Positions 25,483-35,028 of a DNA stretch of 64,000 nucleotides are shown here, piece after piece (positions within the stretch are counted from its first letter, which is position 1; the number at the start of each line of letters is the position of its first letter). Position numbers and translations under genes: made by a program. The notes beneath the pieces are model-generated. The model saw nothing but the letters and a program-made list of their open reading frames with translations. It made no database searches and was not told the origin of the DNA. This DNA is from UBA3478 sp036782715. Its GTDB lineage: Bacteria > Bacteroidota > Bacteroidia > Flavobacteriales > Flavobacteriaceae. The stretch covers positions 1 through 64,000 of the forward strand of contig DAIPYN010000006.1 in NCBI GenBank assembly GCA_036782715.1. Reading direction: 5' to 3'.

Positions 25483-26796
25483 ATGAAAGGATTTCCTAAC
25501 CTCCTAAAACATGCACTTCTCTCATTAGTGCTTGTTGTTAGTGCTACTTCTCTCTCTTTCGGGCAAGATGGTGGTGACCCAGCAAAGGGTAAGCAATTGT
25601 TCAATCAAAATTGTGCTGCTTGTCACGCGCTCAATCGCAAAATGACAGGTCCTGCTTTAGCAAATGTTGAATCTCGACTAGCTGAAGATGAAGGTCTTGA
25701 TCGTGAATGGTTGTATGCGTGGATTAAAAACAGTTCTGGGGTTATTAATTCTGGAGACGATTACGCTAATCGTATCTACAACGAATACAATAAAGCGGCA
25801 ATGACTGCTTTTCCTACCTTATCGAATGAGGATATTGATAATATCTTAGCTTACACGGCTGCTCCACCTCCGGCACCCGTTGTTCCTGCTGCTACTGCTA
25901 CCGCGGCAACCTCCTCATCAGAAGGAAACGGCGCAAACAGTGATTTAGTTCTTGCGGTTCTATCATTTGTTTTGCTGGTTCTCGTAGCTATGCTTGTTTT
26001 AGTTAATCGAACACTTCGTCAAATTGCGGTTGCTAATGGTATTGATGTTGGAAAGGAAAAAGTGCAACGTTTACCACTATGGAAGGCTTTTGCGCAAAAT
26101 CAATTTTTGGTATTAGTTTCAGTTGTAATTCTTCTTCTAAGTAGCGCTTATTTTGCCTATGCATACATGATGCAGGTAGGTATTGATCAAGGATACGCTC
26201 CAGTTCAACCCATCCATTATTCACACAAGATCCACGCTGGAGATAATAAAATTGAATGTACGTACTGCCACAGTTCTGCAAGAGTTTCTAAACATTCGGG
26301 AATTCCTTCTTTGAATGTATGTATGAATTGTCACAAGTCGATCTATGAGTACACGGGTAATCCTGAAGGTCCTTCAGCTGAAGATTTAGCAAATGGTTAC
26401 ACGAATGAATTCTATACAGGAGAGATTAAGAAGCTATATAAGGCAGTAGGTTGGGATGAAGAAAACCAACGTTACACAGGAGAAAGTTATCCTGTAGAGT
26501 GGGTTCGTATACACAATCTTCCAGACTTTGTTTATTTCAATCACTCTCAGCACTACAGTGTTGCAGGTGTTGAATGTCAAACTTGTCACGGTCCTGTTGA
26601 GGAGATGGAAGTAATGTATCAATATGCACCGCTTACTATGGGATGGTGTATTAATTGTCACCGTGAAACTAACGTACAACTTTCTTCGAATCCTTATTAC
26701 GAAAAGATTCACGAAGAATTGTCTAAAAAATATGGGGTCGATGAGCTAACCGCAGCTCAAATGGGTGGCCTTGAATGTGGTAAGTGCCACTATTAA
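25483..26796 (+). CDS. actA: Alternative Complex III subunit ActA, multiheme cytochrome c with an N-terminal cytochrome domain
   Basis: 437 residues with a signal peptide (ends SFGQ, about 28). Six CxxCH heme sites are visible: CAACH at 44-48 in an N-terminal monoheme cytochrome domain, then after a membrane helix (about 147-173) and a second one (about 205-228) the pentaheme part with CTYCH, CMNCH, CQTCH, CINCH and CGKCH. Classic ActA has five hemes, so this is a fusion with a cytochrome c, a form I recall from Bacteroidota. It passes electrons within the quinol:cytochrome c/HiPIP oxidoreductase in the inner membrane. First gene of actABCDEF-coxBA. Confidence 0.92.
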   Translation: MKGFPNLLKHALLSLVLVVSATSLSFGQDGGDPAKGKQLFNQNCAACHALNRKMTGPALANVESRLAEDEGLDREWLYAWIKNSSGVINSGDDYANRIYNEYNKAAMTAFPTLSNEDIDNILAYTAAPPPAPVVPAATATAATSSSEGNGANSDLVLAVLSFVLLVLVAMLVLVNRTLRQIAVANGIDVGKEKVQRLPLWKAFAQNQFLVLVSVVILLLSSAYFAYAYMMQVGIDQGYAPVQPIHYSHKIHAGDNKIECTYCHSSARVSKHSGIPSLNVCMNCHKSIYEYTGNPEGPSAEDLANGYTNEFYTGEIKKLYKAVGWDEENQRYTGESYPVEWVRIHNLPDFVYFNHSQHYSVAGVECQTCHGPVEEMEVMYQYAPLTMGWCINCHRETNVQLSSNPYYEKIHEELSKKYGVDELTAAQMGGLECGKCHY

Positions 26797-26814
26797 TCTG
26801 GAATTCTACAATTT

Positions 26815-29800
26815 ATGGCATCACATAAACAATACTGGAAAAGTGAAGCGGAGCTTAAAAACGACCCTGTGGTTGAACAATTAGCTCAAAACGAATTCAC
26901 CGAAACGTTACCTGTAAATGATTTCTTTGAACAAGAATCATCATTGAAGGATTCTCAATCATCACGTAGAGATTTTCTTAAGTTTTTAGGTTTTAGTACT
27001 GCAGCAGCAACACTTGCCGCTTGCGAAGGACCTGTTAAGAAATCGATTCCTTACGTTATTCAGCCAGACGAAATCGTGCCTGGTGTTGCGAATTATTACG
27101 CAACAACAATAGCAGATGGTTATGACTTCGCAAGTGTCTTAGTAAAGACCCGTGAAGGTCGTCCTATTAAGATTGAGAATAATGATCGTGCTACTCTTTT
27201 CGGAGGGGCTAATGCTCGCGTTCAAGCATCTGTCTTAAATCTATACGACAAGAATCGATTGCAGGGTCCTGAGGCTTCTGGATCTGTAATTTCTTGGAGT
27301 GATTTAGATGCAGCTGTTATTGCAAGATTAGAAAGCGCGAAGAGTACAGGAAAAAAAGTGGTGGTTCTTTCAGGTACTAAGGCTAGCCCTTCATACCTGA
27401 AGGCCGTTGAAGCTTTAAAGGCTAAGTATCCGAATGTTGAGTATCATACCTATGATGCTATTTCATCGGCTTCTGCTCTAGATGCTTTTGAACAGGCCTA
27501 TGGCGAAAGAGCCTTGGCTGACTATAGCCTTTCTTCTGCGGATGTCATCGTATCGTTCGATGCTGATTTCTTGGGTGATTGGCAAGGTGGTGGTTATTCT
27601 AAAGGATATGCAAAAAATCGTGTGCCTCATCACGGACACATGTCGCATCATGTACAATTAGAGTCTAACATGACTTTAAGTGGGGCTAATGCTGATAAAC
27701 GTATACCTTTAACGGCGGTAGAGCAAAAAAGAGCACTTGCCGCATTATATAACGCGCTTAAAGGAGTTTCAGCGTCAGAATCAAATACAGTGATCGCTGG
27801 TCATGTTAACGCGATGGCTCAGAAGCTTAAAGCTGCTGGTTCTAAAGCGGTTGTTCTTTGCGGTATTGATGATAAGGACGCACAACTGATCACGCTGGCT
27901 ATTAATGAATTGCTGAAAAGTGATGCTTTTGATGTTGCTGAGCCAAAATATGTTCGTTCAGCTTCGGCTTCGGTTCTTGAAGATATAATTGCTGCCGCTA
28001 ATAAAAATGAAGTTGCAGCTATCTTAATCGATGGTGTTAACCCACTATACAGTGCTCCTAATGCAGAAGCTTTTTCTTCTGCCTTAGCGCAAATCGGTTT
28101 TTCTGTAACCTCTTCTTTTTCATTAACTGAGACTGCAGCAGCCTCTACTTTTGTTGCATCTGCTTCTCATTTCCTTGAATCATGGGGTGATGTTGAGATT
28201 AAGAAAGGTCACTATGGAATTACTCAGCCGGTGATTCGAAATCTTTTTGACACTCGTCAATTTGAGCAATCATTACTAGTTTGGGCAGGAGTTTCTGAAA
28301 CCTATCACGATTTCATTCAAAAGAATTGGAGAAGTACTGTTCTAAAAGGTAGTTCATGGAGTCAAGCGGTTCAAGATGGTGTTTTCTACAGCGCTTCTAA
28401 TAGCTCGCGTAACTTCGGAATCAGCGAAGGTGACTTACAATTGTCTTCGAATAAACTTTCTTCTTCATCTTCTAATAGGGTTGAATTAGTGCTTTATACA
28501 AAAACCGGAATGGGTGATGGTCAAATGGCCAACAACCCTTGGTTACAAGAATTCCCAGATCCAATTTCAAGAGCATCTTGGGATAACTACTTGACAATCT
28601 CTAAGGCTGATGCATTAGCCTACGGTTTTGAAAATGTAAATGTTGCCAATGGTGGTCTTGACGGAAGCTATGCTACGCTAAAGGTTGGTGATGTAACTTT
28701 AAATAGAGTTCCTGTTCTTATTCAGCCTGGTCAAGCGAAGGGTACGGTCGGTTTAGCGCTAGGTTACGGCCGTAAATCAGGTATTCAGGAAGAAATGCAA
28801 ACCGGAGTGAATGCTTATTCATTGTACCTTGGTCAATCTAAAGTACAATCGGTTACTATAGAAAAGGAACGTGGAATGCACGAATTTGCATGCGTTCAGT
28901 TGCATAAAACCTTAATGGGGCGTGGTGATATTATCAAAGAGACTACCCTAGAGGATTTTGTTAACAAGCCTTCAGAAGAATGGAACCCTACTCCAATGGT
29001 ATCTTTAGATCACCAAGAAGTTCCAGCAACCTCTGTAGATCTTTGGGAATCATTTGATCGTACAGTAGGTCATCATTTTAATCTATCGATTGATCTAAAT
29101 GCATGTACAGGATGTGGTGCTTGTGTTATTGCATGTCACGCCGAAAATAATGTACCAGTTGTTGGTAAACATGAAATAAGAGTATCAAGAGATATGCACT
29201 GGTTGCGTATTGATCGATATTATTCTTCAGAGGAAACTTTTGCTCAGGATACTGAGAAGAAAGAGAACTTAGATGGATTGTTTGGTGATAACGGTAGTCT
29301 AAGTGGGTTTGGATCTATGGAAGATCCTTCAGAAAATCCTCAAGTAGCCTTCCAGCCAGTAATGTGTCAGCACTGTAATCATGCTCCTTGTGAGACGGTA
29401 TGTCCTGTTGCTGCTACTTCGCACTCGCGTCAAGGTCAAAACCATATGGCATACAACCGTTGTATTGGTACAAGATATTGTGCAAACAACTGTCCTTATA
29501 AGGTTCGTCGCTTTAATTGGTTCTTATACAACCAAAATGATGAATTTGATTTCCACATGAACAATGACCTTGGTCGTATGGTTCTTAACCCAGATGTGAA
29601 TGTTCGTTCTAGAGGTGTGATGGAAAAATGCTCAATGTGTATCCAACGTACCCAGAAGACTATTCTGGATGCTAAAGCTGAAGGACGATCAATTAAGGAT
29701 GGTGAATTCCAGACGGCTTGTTCTGCTGCTTGTGATACAGGTGCTTTAGTATTTGGTGATATTAACGATAAAGAAAGTCGTGTTGCTAAACTTAAAGAGA

Positions 29801-29889
29801 ATGAGCGCATGTATCATCTATTAGAACATGTAGGTACTCAGCCTAATGTGTTCTACCATGTCAAAGTAAGAAATACCGAAAAGGCCTAA
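26815..29889 (+). CDS. actB: Alternative Complex III subunit ActB, iron-sulfur protein
   Basis: 1024 residues. A twin-arginine signal SSRRDFLKFLGFSTAAATLA (about 49-68) directs export. Residues about 75-700 resemble the molybdopterin oxidoreductase fold but carry no cofactor in ACIII. The C-terminal third is ferredoxin-like, with CTGCGACVIACH, CQHCNHAPCETVC, CIGTRYCANNC and CSMCIQR cysteine groups, enough for several Fe-S clusters. It carries electrons from the quinol site to the hemes. 18 bases after actA. Confidence 0.93.
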   Translation: MASHKQYWKSEAELKNDPVVEQLAQNEFTETLPVNDFFEQESSLKDSQSSRRDFLKFLGFSTAAATLAACEGPVKKSIPYVIQPDEIVPGVANYYATTIADGYDFASVLVKTREGRPIKIENNDRATLFGGANARVQASVLNLYDKNRLQGPEASGSVISWSDLDAAVIARLESAKSTGKKVVVLSGTKASPSYLKAVEALKAKYPNVEYHTYDAISSASALDAFEQAYGERALADYSLSSADVIVSFDADFLGDWQGGGYSKGYAKNRVPHHGHMSHHVQLESNMTLSGANADKRIPLTAVEQKRALAALYNALKGVSASESNTVIAGHVNAMAQKLKAAGSKAVVLCGIDDKDAQLITLAINELLKSDAFDVAEPKYVRSASASVLEDIIAAANKNEVAAILIDGVNPLYSAPNAEAFSSALAQIGFSVTSSFSLTETAAASTFVASASHFLESWGDVEIKKGHYGITQPVIRNLFDTRQFEQSLLVWAGVSETYHDFIQKNWRSTVLKGSSWSQAVQDGVFYSASNSSRNFGISEGDLQLSSNKLSSSSSNRVELVLYTKTGMGDGQMANNPWLQEFPDPISRASWDNYLTISKADALAYGFENVNVANGGLDGSYATLKVGDVTLNRVPVLIQPGQAKGTVGLALGYGRKSGIQEEMQTGVNAYSLYLGQSKVQSVTIEKERGMHEFACVQLHKTLMGRGDIIKETTLEDFVNKPSEEWNPTPMVSLDHQEVPATSVDLWESFDRTVGHHFNLSIDLNACTGCGACVIACHAENNVPVVGKHEIRVSRDMHWLRIDRYYSSEETFAQDTEKKENLDGLFGDNGSLSGFGSMEDPSENPQVAFQPVMCQHCNHAPCETVCPVAATSHSRQGQNHMAYNRCIGTRYCANNCPYKVRRFNWFLYNQNDEFDFHMNNDLGRMVLNPDVNVRSRGVMEKCSMCIQRTQKTILDAKAEGRSIKDGEFQTACSAACDTGALVFGDINDKESRVAKLKENERMYHLLEHVGTQPNVFYHVKVRNTEKA

Positions 29890-29910
29890 TCATTAATAAT
29901 ACAATCTATT

Positions 29911-31380
29911 ATGGCATCGCATTATGAAGCTCCGATACGTAAACCGCTAGTAACTGGCTCGAAAAGTTACAGTGATGTATCGAATGATATTGCTCGACCT
30001 GTTGAGGGAAAGGCAAATAAACAATGGTGGATCGTTTTCTCCATTGCACTTGTAGCCTTTTTATGGGGTTTAGGATCGATTATTTACACCGTAGCTACTG
30101 GTATTGGTGTTTGGGGTCTTAACAAGACGGTAAACTGGGCTTGGGATATTACCAACTTCGTTTGGTGGGTAGGTATTGGTCACGCGGGAACCCTTATTTC
30201 TGCGGTACTTCTTCTTTTTAGACAGAAGTGGCGTATGGCCATTAACCGTTCGGCTGAAGCGATGACTATTTTCTCGGTAGTTCAAGCAGGTTTATTCCCG
30301 ATTATTCACATGGGAAGACCTTGGTTAGCTTTCTGGGTACTCCCAATTCCTAACCAATACGGATCACTATGGGTGAACTTTAATTCACCTCTATTATGGG
30401 ACGTATTTGCGATTTCAACTTATCTATCGGTTTCTCTTGTATTCTGGTGGACAGGGTTACTTCCTGACTTTGCAATGATTAGAGACCGCGCCGTTCGTCC
30501 ATTCCAAAAGAAAATCTACAGTCTTTTAAGCTTCGGATGGACAGGTAGAGCTAAAGATTGGCAGCGTTTTGAAGAGGTTTCTTTAGTACTTGCAGGTCTT
30601 GCAACTCCACTGGTATTATCGGTACACACCATTGTGTCATTTGACTTTGCTACTTCGGTAATTCCGGGATGGCATACCACGATTTTCCCACCTTACTTCG
30701 TAGCAGGTGCGATTTTCTCTGGATTTGCGATGGTAAATACGCTACTGATCATTATGCGAAAAGTGGTAGGTTTTGAGAACTATATTACACTTCAGCATAT
30801 TGAACTTATGAACATTGTAATCATGATTACGGGTTCTATTGTGGGTTGTGCTTACATCACCGAGCTTTTCATCGCTTGGTACTCGGGAGTGGAGTATGAG
30901 CAATACGCCTTCTTAAATCGTGCTACAGGACCTTACGCTTGGGCTTATTGGTCAATGATGACTTGTAATGTGTTCTCTCCACAGTTCATGTGGTTTAAAA
31001 AATTAAGAACCAGTATTATGTTCTCATTCTTTATTTCAATTGTGGTAAATATCGGTATGTGGTTTGAGCGTTTTGTGATTATCGTTACCTCTCTTCACCG
31101 TGATTATCTTCCCTCATCATGGACGATGTTCTCACCGACTTTTGTTGATATTGGAATATTCATTGGAACGATTGGTTTCTTCTTTGTATTATTCCTTCTT
31201 TACTCAAGAACCTTCCCGGTAATTGCGCAGGCAGAGGTTAAGTCTATCTTGAAGTCATCTGCAGATAACTACAAGGCACTTAGAGCTGAAGGGAAGCCTT
31301 TATATGAAATGCCTCCTAGAGGTAAAGTAACCACTTACGAAGTGGAAGAATCTAACACTAACTCAACCACCGATCACTAA
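29911..31380 (+). CDS. actC: Alternative Complex III subunit ActC, NrfD/PsrC-like quinol-binding membrane protein
   Basis: 489 residues with about ten membrane helices, all between about 40 and 435. It is the PsrC/NrfD-type integral subunit that in ACIII holds a quinol oxidation site and a proton path. WWVGIGHAGTLISAVLLLFR and HMGRPWLAFW are family motifs. The short soluble tail is at the C-terminus. 21 bases after actB, 1 base before actD. Confidence 0.93.
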   Translation: MASHYEAPIRKPLVTGSKSYSDVSNDIARPVEGKANKQWWIVFSIALVAFLWGLGSIIYTVATGIGVWGLNKTVNWAWDITNFVWWVGIGHAGTLISAVLLLFRQKWRMAINRSAEAMTIFSVVQAGLFPIIHMGRPWLAFWVLPIPNQYGSLWVNFNSPLLWDVFAISTYLSVSLVFWWTGLLPDFAMIRDRAVRPFQKKIYSLLSFGWTGRAKDWQRFEEVSLVLAGLATPLVLSVHTIVSFDFATSVIPGWHTTIFPPYFVAGAIFSGFAMVNTLLIIMRKVVGFENYITLQHIELMNIVIMITGSIVGCAYITELFIAWYSGVEYEQYAFLNRATGPYAWAYWSMMTCNVFSPQFMWFKKLRTSIMFSFFISIVVNIGMWFERFVIIVTSLHRDYLPSSWTMFSPTFVDIGIFIGTIGFFFVLFLLYSRTFPVIAQAEVKSILKSSADNYKALRAEGKPLYEMPPRGKVTTYEVEESNTNSTTDH

Positions 31381-31381
31381 T

Positions 31382-31906
31382 ATGGCATCAAAAGTTTTTA
31401 GAGCGCTTTATACTGACGACGACATTCTGATGAATGCTGTCAAGCAGGTTCGTGGCCAAAAGTATCATATCGAAGAGGTATACACTCCTTTTCCAGTGCA
31501 CGGGCTAGATAAAGCCTTAGGTCTTGAAGATAGTCGTATTTCTATGGCTGCCTTCCTATACGGAGTACTAGGTTTAACTGTAGCGGTGACCATGATGAAT
31601 TACATTATGATCGAAGACTGGCCACAGGATATCGGAGGTAAACCAAGTTTTACTTTTTTACAGAATTTACCAGCATTCATACCGGTGATGTTCGAGATGA
31701 CCGTTTTCTTTGCTGCTCACCTTATGGTAATTACCTTTTACTTGAGAAGCCGTATGTGGCCTTTCAAGAAAGCTGAAAACCCGAATCCTAGAACGACTAG
31801 CGATATCTTCTTGATGGAGGTAGCCGTTAAATCAGAACAGGAAGAGGCATTAACCGAACTTTTACTTGATACCGGAGCCATTGAGGTTCAGGTTCCTAAA
31901 GCTTAA
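31382..31906 (+). CDS. actD: Alternative Complex III subunit ActD (DUF3341)
   Basis: 174 residues with an N-terminal soluble part (KVFRALYTDDDILMNAVKQV), two membrane helices (about 53-78 and 95-122) and a short C-terminal domain. The length and layout fit ActD, which supports the membrane arm. It is in the middle of the operon, 1 base after actC and 3 before actE. Confidence 0.9.
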   Translation: MASKVFRALYTDDDILMNAVKQVRGQKYHIEEVYTPFPVHGLDKALGLEDSRISMAAFLYGVLGLTVAVTMMNYIMIEDWPQDIGGKPSFTFLQNLPAFIPVMFEMTVFFAAHLMVITFYLRSRMWPFKKAENPNPRTTSDIFLMEVAVKSEQEEALTELLLDTGAIEVQVPKA

Positions 31907-31909
31907 TAC

Positions 31910-32473
31910 ATGAAGTCAGTTTTATCTAAAATTACGCTCATAGCGCTAGCTTTTACTGCAGTGTCTTGCTTCGATAAGAGCAAGCCTAATTTTCAATATT
32001 TCCCGAACATGTATGAGTCAGTGGGTTATGAAACTTACAGTGAAGCATCAATTCTTCCAGAGAATACTGCAGCACTATTACCTGCTGAAGGAACAGTTCC
32101 TAGAGGTTGGTTGCCTTACGAATTTGACAATACACTTGAGGGTAAAGAGCTAGCTAGAGCAGACAAAAGCCCACTTCTTACTGAGAACAAAGAAAGTGAT
32201 CTTGCCAAGGGAAAAGAACTTTACAATGTTTATTGTGCCATTTGTCATGGAACCAAAGGGGATGGTCAAGGTACTCTAGTAAAACGCGAGAAAATCTTAG
32301 GGGTACCTACTTATGCAGATGCCGCTCGTAACATTACTATCGGAAGCACCTATCACACCATTTATTACGGTCTTAATTCAATGGGCTCTTATGCCGCTCA
32401 ATTAAGCAGTGAGGAAGAGATATGGCAGATTTCTGCTTATGTAATGGAATTAAAAAAGGACCTAACTAAATAA
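31910..32473 (+). CDS. actE: Alternative Complex III subunit ActE, monoheme cytochrome c lipoprotein
   Basis: 187 residues. A lipoprotein signal ends at Cys-20 (TAVSC), so it should be lipid-anchored on the periplasmic face. One heme site, CAICHG (109-114), with a distal Met in the C-terminal part (NSMGSYAAQL). It is the electron exit cytochrome of ACIII, handing electrons to the oxidase. Confidence 0.92.
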   Translation: MKSVLSKITLIALAFTAVSCFDKSKPNFQYFPNMYESVGYETYSEASILPENTAALLPAEGTVPRGWLPYEFDNTLEGKELARADKSPLLTENKESDLAKGKELYNVYCAICHGTKGDGQGTLVKREKILGVPTYADAARNITIGSTYHTIYYGLNSMGSYAAQLSSEEEIWQISAYVMELKKDLTK

Positions 32474-32483
32474 GTAAATTAGT

Positions 32484-33893
32484 ATGTATCAGTTTTCACA
32501 ACGATTTAAGATAACTACCCTTATACTTATGGGGTTAGGGCTTTTAGGCCTGGGTTATGGTTTTATCAGTGCTCCTTCAACCATTGAAGAGGCTAAAGCT
32601 ATGATGGCATCTCATGAAGGCGGCCATGGTGAAGAACATGGAGGTGCTGACCATCCGACCTTAGCTGAAGCGCATCATGGTAGTGCAGAAGGACATCACG
32701 GTGCTAACACAGAAGCTTCGCACTCTGAAGGTCATGGTGAATCAATGAACCACGATGCTCATGCGGCTGCAGCCGAAGATCATGGTTCGTCACATGACCA
32801 GCATGTTTTAGATCAAATGAAAAACAGACCTTGGTCTGCTTTTTATGTAAGTGCTTTATTCTCGTTCCTTATTGCTCTAGGAGTTTTAGCTTTTTACGCT
32901 ATTAATCGCGCGGCACAAGCAGGTTGGTCGCCACTGTTGTTTAGAGTTATGGAGGGAATCACTTCTTATCTTATTCCTGGAGGTATCATTCTGTTTGCCT
33001 TCTTTGTTTTATCTGGTTTGCATATGAATCATCTGTTCGTTTGGATGGATGCTGACGTGGTGGCTCATGATCAACTAATTCAAAACAAGAGTGGGTATTT
33101 AAATACTCCTTTTTTCCTTGTTCGTGCAGCTATTTACATCGGAGGATGGATTGCGTACAGACAATACTCTAGAAAACTTTCACTTGCCGAGGAAACTGCT
33201 TCAGACCATAAGCCGTTTATTACTAACTTCAAGTTAGCCGCTGGTTTCTTAGCTTTCTTTTTGGTATCTGAGTCAATGATGTCTTGGGACTGGATTATGA
33301 GTGTTGACCCGCACTGGTTTAGCACATTATTTGGATGGTATGTCTTCGCGAGTTTCTTTGTTTCAGGGATCACCGTAATTGCCCTATTTACATTGTACTT
33401 AAAGTCGAAAGGACTACTTGAGTCGGTGAACAATTCACACATTCACGATCTTGCCAAGTTCATGTTCGGTATTAGTATCTTCTGGACGTACCTTTGGTTT
33501 AGCCAGTTTATGCTGATTTGGTATGCCGATATTCCTGAGGAGGTAACTTATTATGTGATGCGATTTGAGGCCTACAAGGTTCCTTTCTTAGGAATGTTGG
33601 TTCTTAACTTCATTTTCCCGCTATTAGTGATTATGAGAAGTGATTACAAACGTATTCCTTGGTTTGTTCAGACCGTTGGTATTTTTATTCTTACGGGTCA
33701 CTACTTTGATTTTTATAATATGATTATGCCAGGTACTGTTGGAGTCCATTGGTCTTTCGGTATTCCTGAATTGGGTGGAATTTTATTCTTTACTGGATTG
33801 TTTCTTTACGCAGTGGCTACCGCCCTTACTAAAGTAGCTGTTGAGCCTAAAGGAAATGCACTTTTAGAAGAGAGTAAACATTTTCACTATTAA
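32484..33893 (+). CDS. actF: Alternative Complex III subunit ActF, with a His-rich insert
   Basis: 469 residues, ActC-like membrane protein with about ten helices. After the first helix (about 10-30) there is a hydrophilic segment of about 75 residues that is strikingly rich in His (15 His between about 44 and 107) plus Glu, Gly and Ala, and then the core begins at RPWSAFYV. The insert is not needed for the fold and would lie on one face of the membrane; it could bind a metal. The rest, including LFVWMDADVV and GHYFDFYNMI, matches the ActF family. 10 bases after actE. Confidence 0.9.
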   Translation: MYQFSQRFKITTLILMGLGLLGLGYGFISAPSTIEEAKAMMASHEGGHGEEHGGADHPTLAEAHHGSAEGHHGANTEASHSEGHGESMNHDAHAAAAEDHGSSHDQHVLDQMKNRPWSAFYVSALFSFLIALGVLAFYAINRAAQAGWSPLLFRVMEGITSYLIPGGIILFAFFVLSGLHMNHLFVWMDADVVAHDQLIQNKSGYLNTPFFLVRAAIYIGGWIAYRQYSRKLSLAEETASDHKPFITNFKLAAGFLAFFLVSESMMSWDWIMSVDPHWFSTLFGWYVFASFFVSGITVIALFTLYLKSKGLLESVNNSHIHDLAKFMFGISIFWTYLWFSQFMLIWYADIPEEVTYYVMRFEAYKVPFLGMLVLNFIFPLLVIMRSDYKRIPWFVQTVGIFILTGHYFDFYNMIMPGTVGVHWSFGIPELGGILFFTGLFLYAVATALTKVAVEPKGNALLEESKHFHY

Positions 33894-33914
33894 TAACGAC
33901 GTTAGATAATAAAC

Positions 33915-34982
33915 ATGACAACACCATTAATTCTAGCAGTTCTAATTCTTGTTGCAATTGCAGTTTGGCAGTTAGCTAAGATTTTTGAATTATCGCAATT
34001 ATCAACAGGTAAAAAATCAGACTCAACCATCGCAGATGATGACGACAACAAGTACAATGGTTACTTGCTTTTCGCCTTTTTAGTTTTCATCTACGGAATT
34101 ACCATTTTCAGTTTCTCTAAGTATGGAAAAATGGTTTTACCTATGCCCGCTTCTGAGCATGGAGTAGATTATGATCGTTTGATGTGGATTTCTTTTGCGA
34201 TCATCTTTATAGTGCAAACGATTACCCAATTTTTACTTCACTATTTCGGATATAAATACCGTGGTGCTAAAGGTAAGAAGGCCCTCTTTTATGCCGATAA
34301 CGATAAGCTAGAGCTCATCTGGACCATTATCCCTGTAATCACCCTTGCTAGTCTTATTTTATACGGTCTTTATTCATGGACTAATATTATGGACATCAAT
34401 GAGGAGGGAGACCCTTTAGTTGTGGAGCTTTATGCTCAACAGTTTAACTGGACGGCTCGTTACGGTGGTGATGACAATGTTCTTGGAGATGCTAGTGCAC
34501 GACTTATTGACATTGATAAAGCGAATATCTTAGGTATTGATGAATCTGATCCAAATGCAGTAGACGACATCATCGTTAAAGAATTACACTTACCTGTAGG
34601 GCGTAAGGTTAATTTCTACATGCGTTCTCAGGATGTACTTCACTCAGCGTACATGCCACACTTTAGAGCACAAATGAACTGTGTTCCTGGTATGGTTACC
34701 CAGTTCTCTTTCACTCCTACAGTGACTACGGAAGAGATGCGTTTGCAACCTGAAATTATCGATAAGGTGAAGAGAACGAATAAAATTCGTGCCGAACGTG
34801 CAGCAGCTGGTGAAGAGAATAGTGACCCTTGGCAATTTGATTACGTTCTATTATGTAACAAAATTTGTGGCAAGTCTCATTACAACATGCAGATGAAAAT
34901 TATTGTAGAGTCAGAAAAAGACTTTCAGAAATGGCTAGACTCTCAGAAAACCTTTGGAGAAACTGTTATTGCAGTTCCCTAA
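33915..34982 (+). CDS. coxB: cytochrome c oxidase subunit II
   Basis: 355 residues: an N-terminal helix (about 3-20), two more helices (about 52-72 and 92-115 with a further one at about 140-160), and a periplasmic CuA domain. The CuA ligands are VLHSAYMPHF and CNKICGKSHYNM; the His, two Cys, second His and Met are present, but the residue at the usual Glu position between the Cys is Ile (its backbone carbonyl is the usual ligand). Accepts electrons from ACIII or a cytochrome. Fused in one operon with ACIII, 21 bases after actF. Confidence 0.93.
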   Translation: MTTPLILAVLILVAIAVWQLAKIFELSQLSTGKKSDSTIADDDDNKYNGYLLFAFLVFIYGITIFSFSKYGKMVLPMPASEHGVDYDRLMWISFAIIFIVQTITQFLLHYFGYKYRGAKGKKALFYADNDKLELIWTIIPVITLASLILYGLYSWTNIMDINEEGDPLVVELYAQQFNWTARYGGDDNVLGDASARLIDIDKANILGIDESDPNAVDDIIVKELHLPVGRKVNFYMRSQDVLHSAYMPHFRAQMNCVPGMVTQFSFTPTVTTEEMRLQPEIIDKVKRTNKIRAERAAAGEENSDPWQFDYVLLCNKICGKSHYNMQMKIIVESEKDFQKWLDSQKTFGETVIAVP

Positions 34983-35028
34983 ATTTGTAACGAAAAAGAA
35001 AATTTAAAAGTTTAAATAAGGTAGTATT

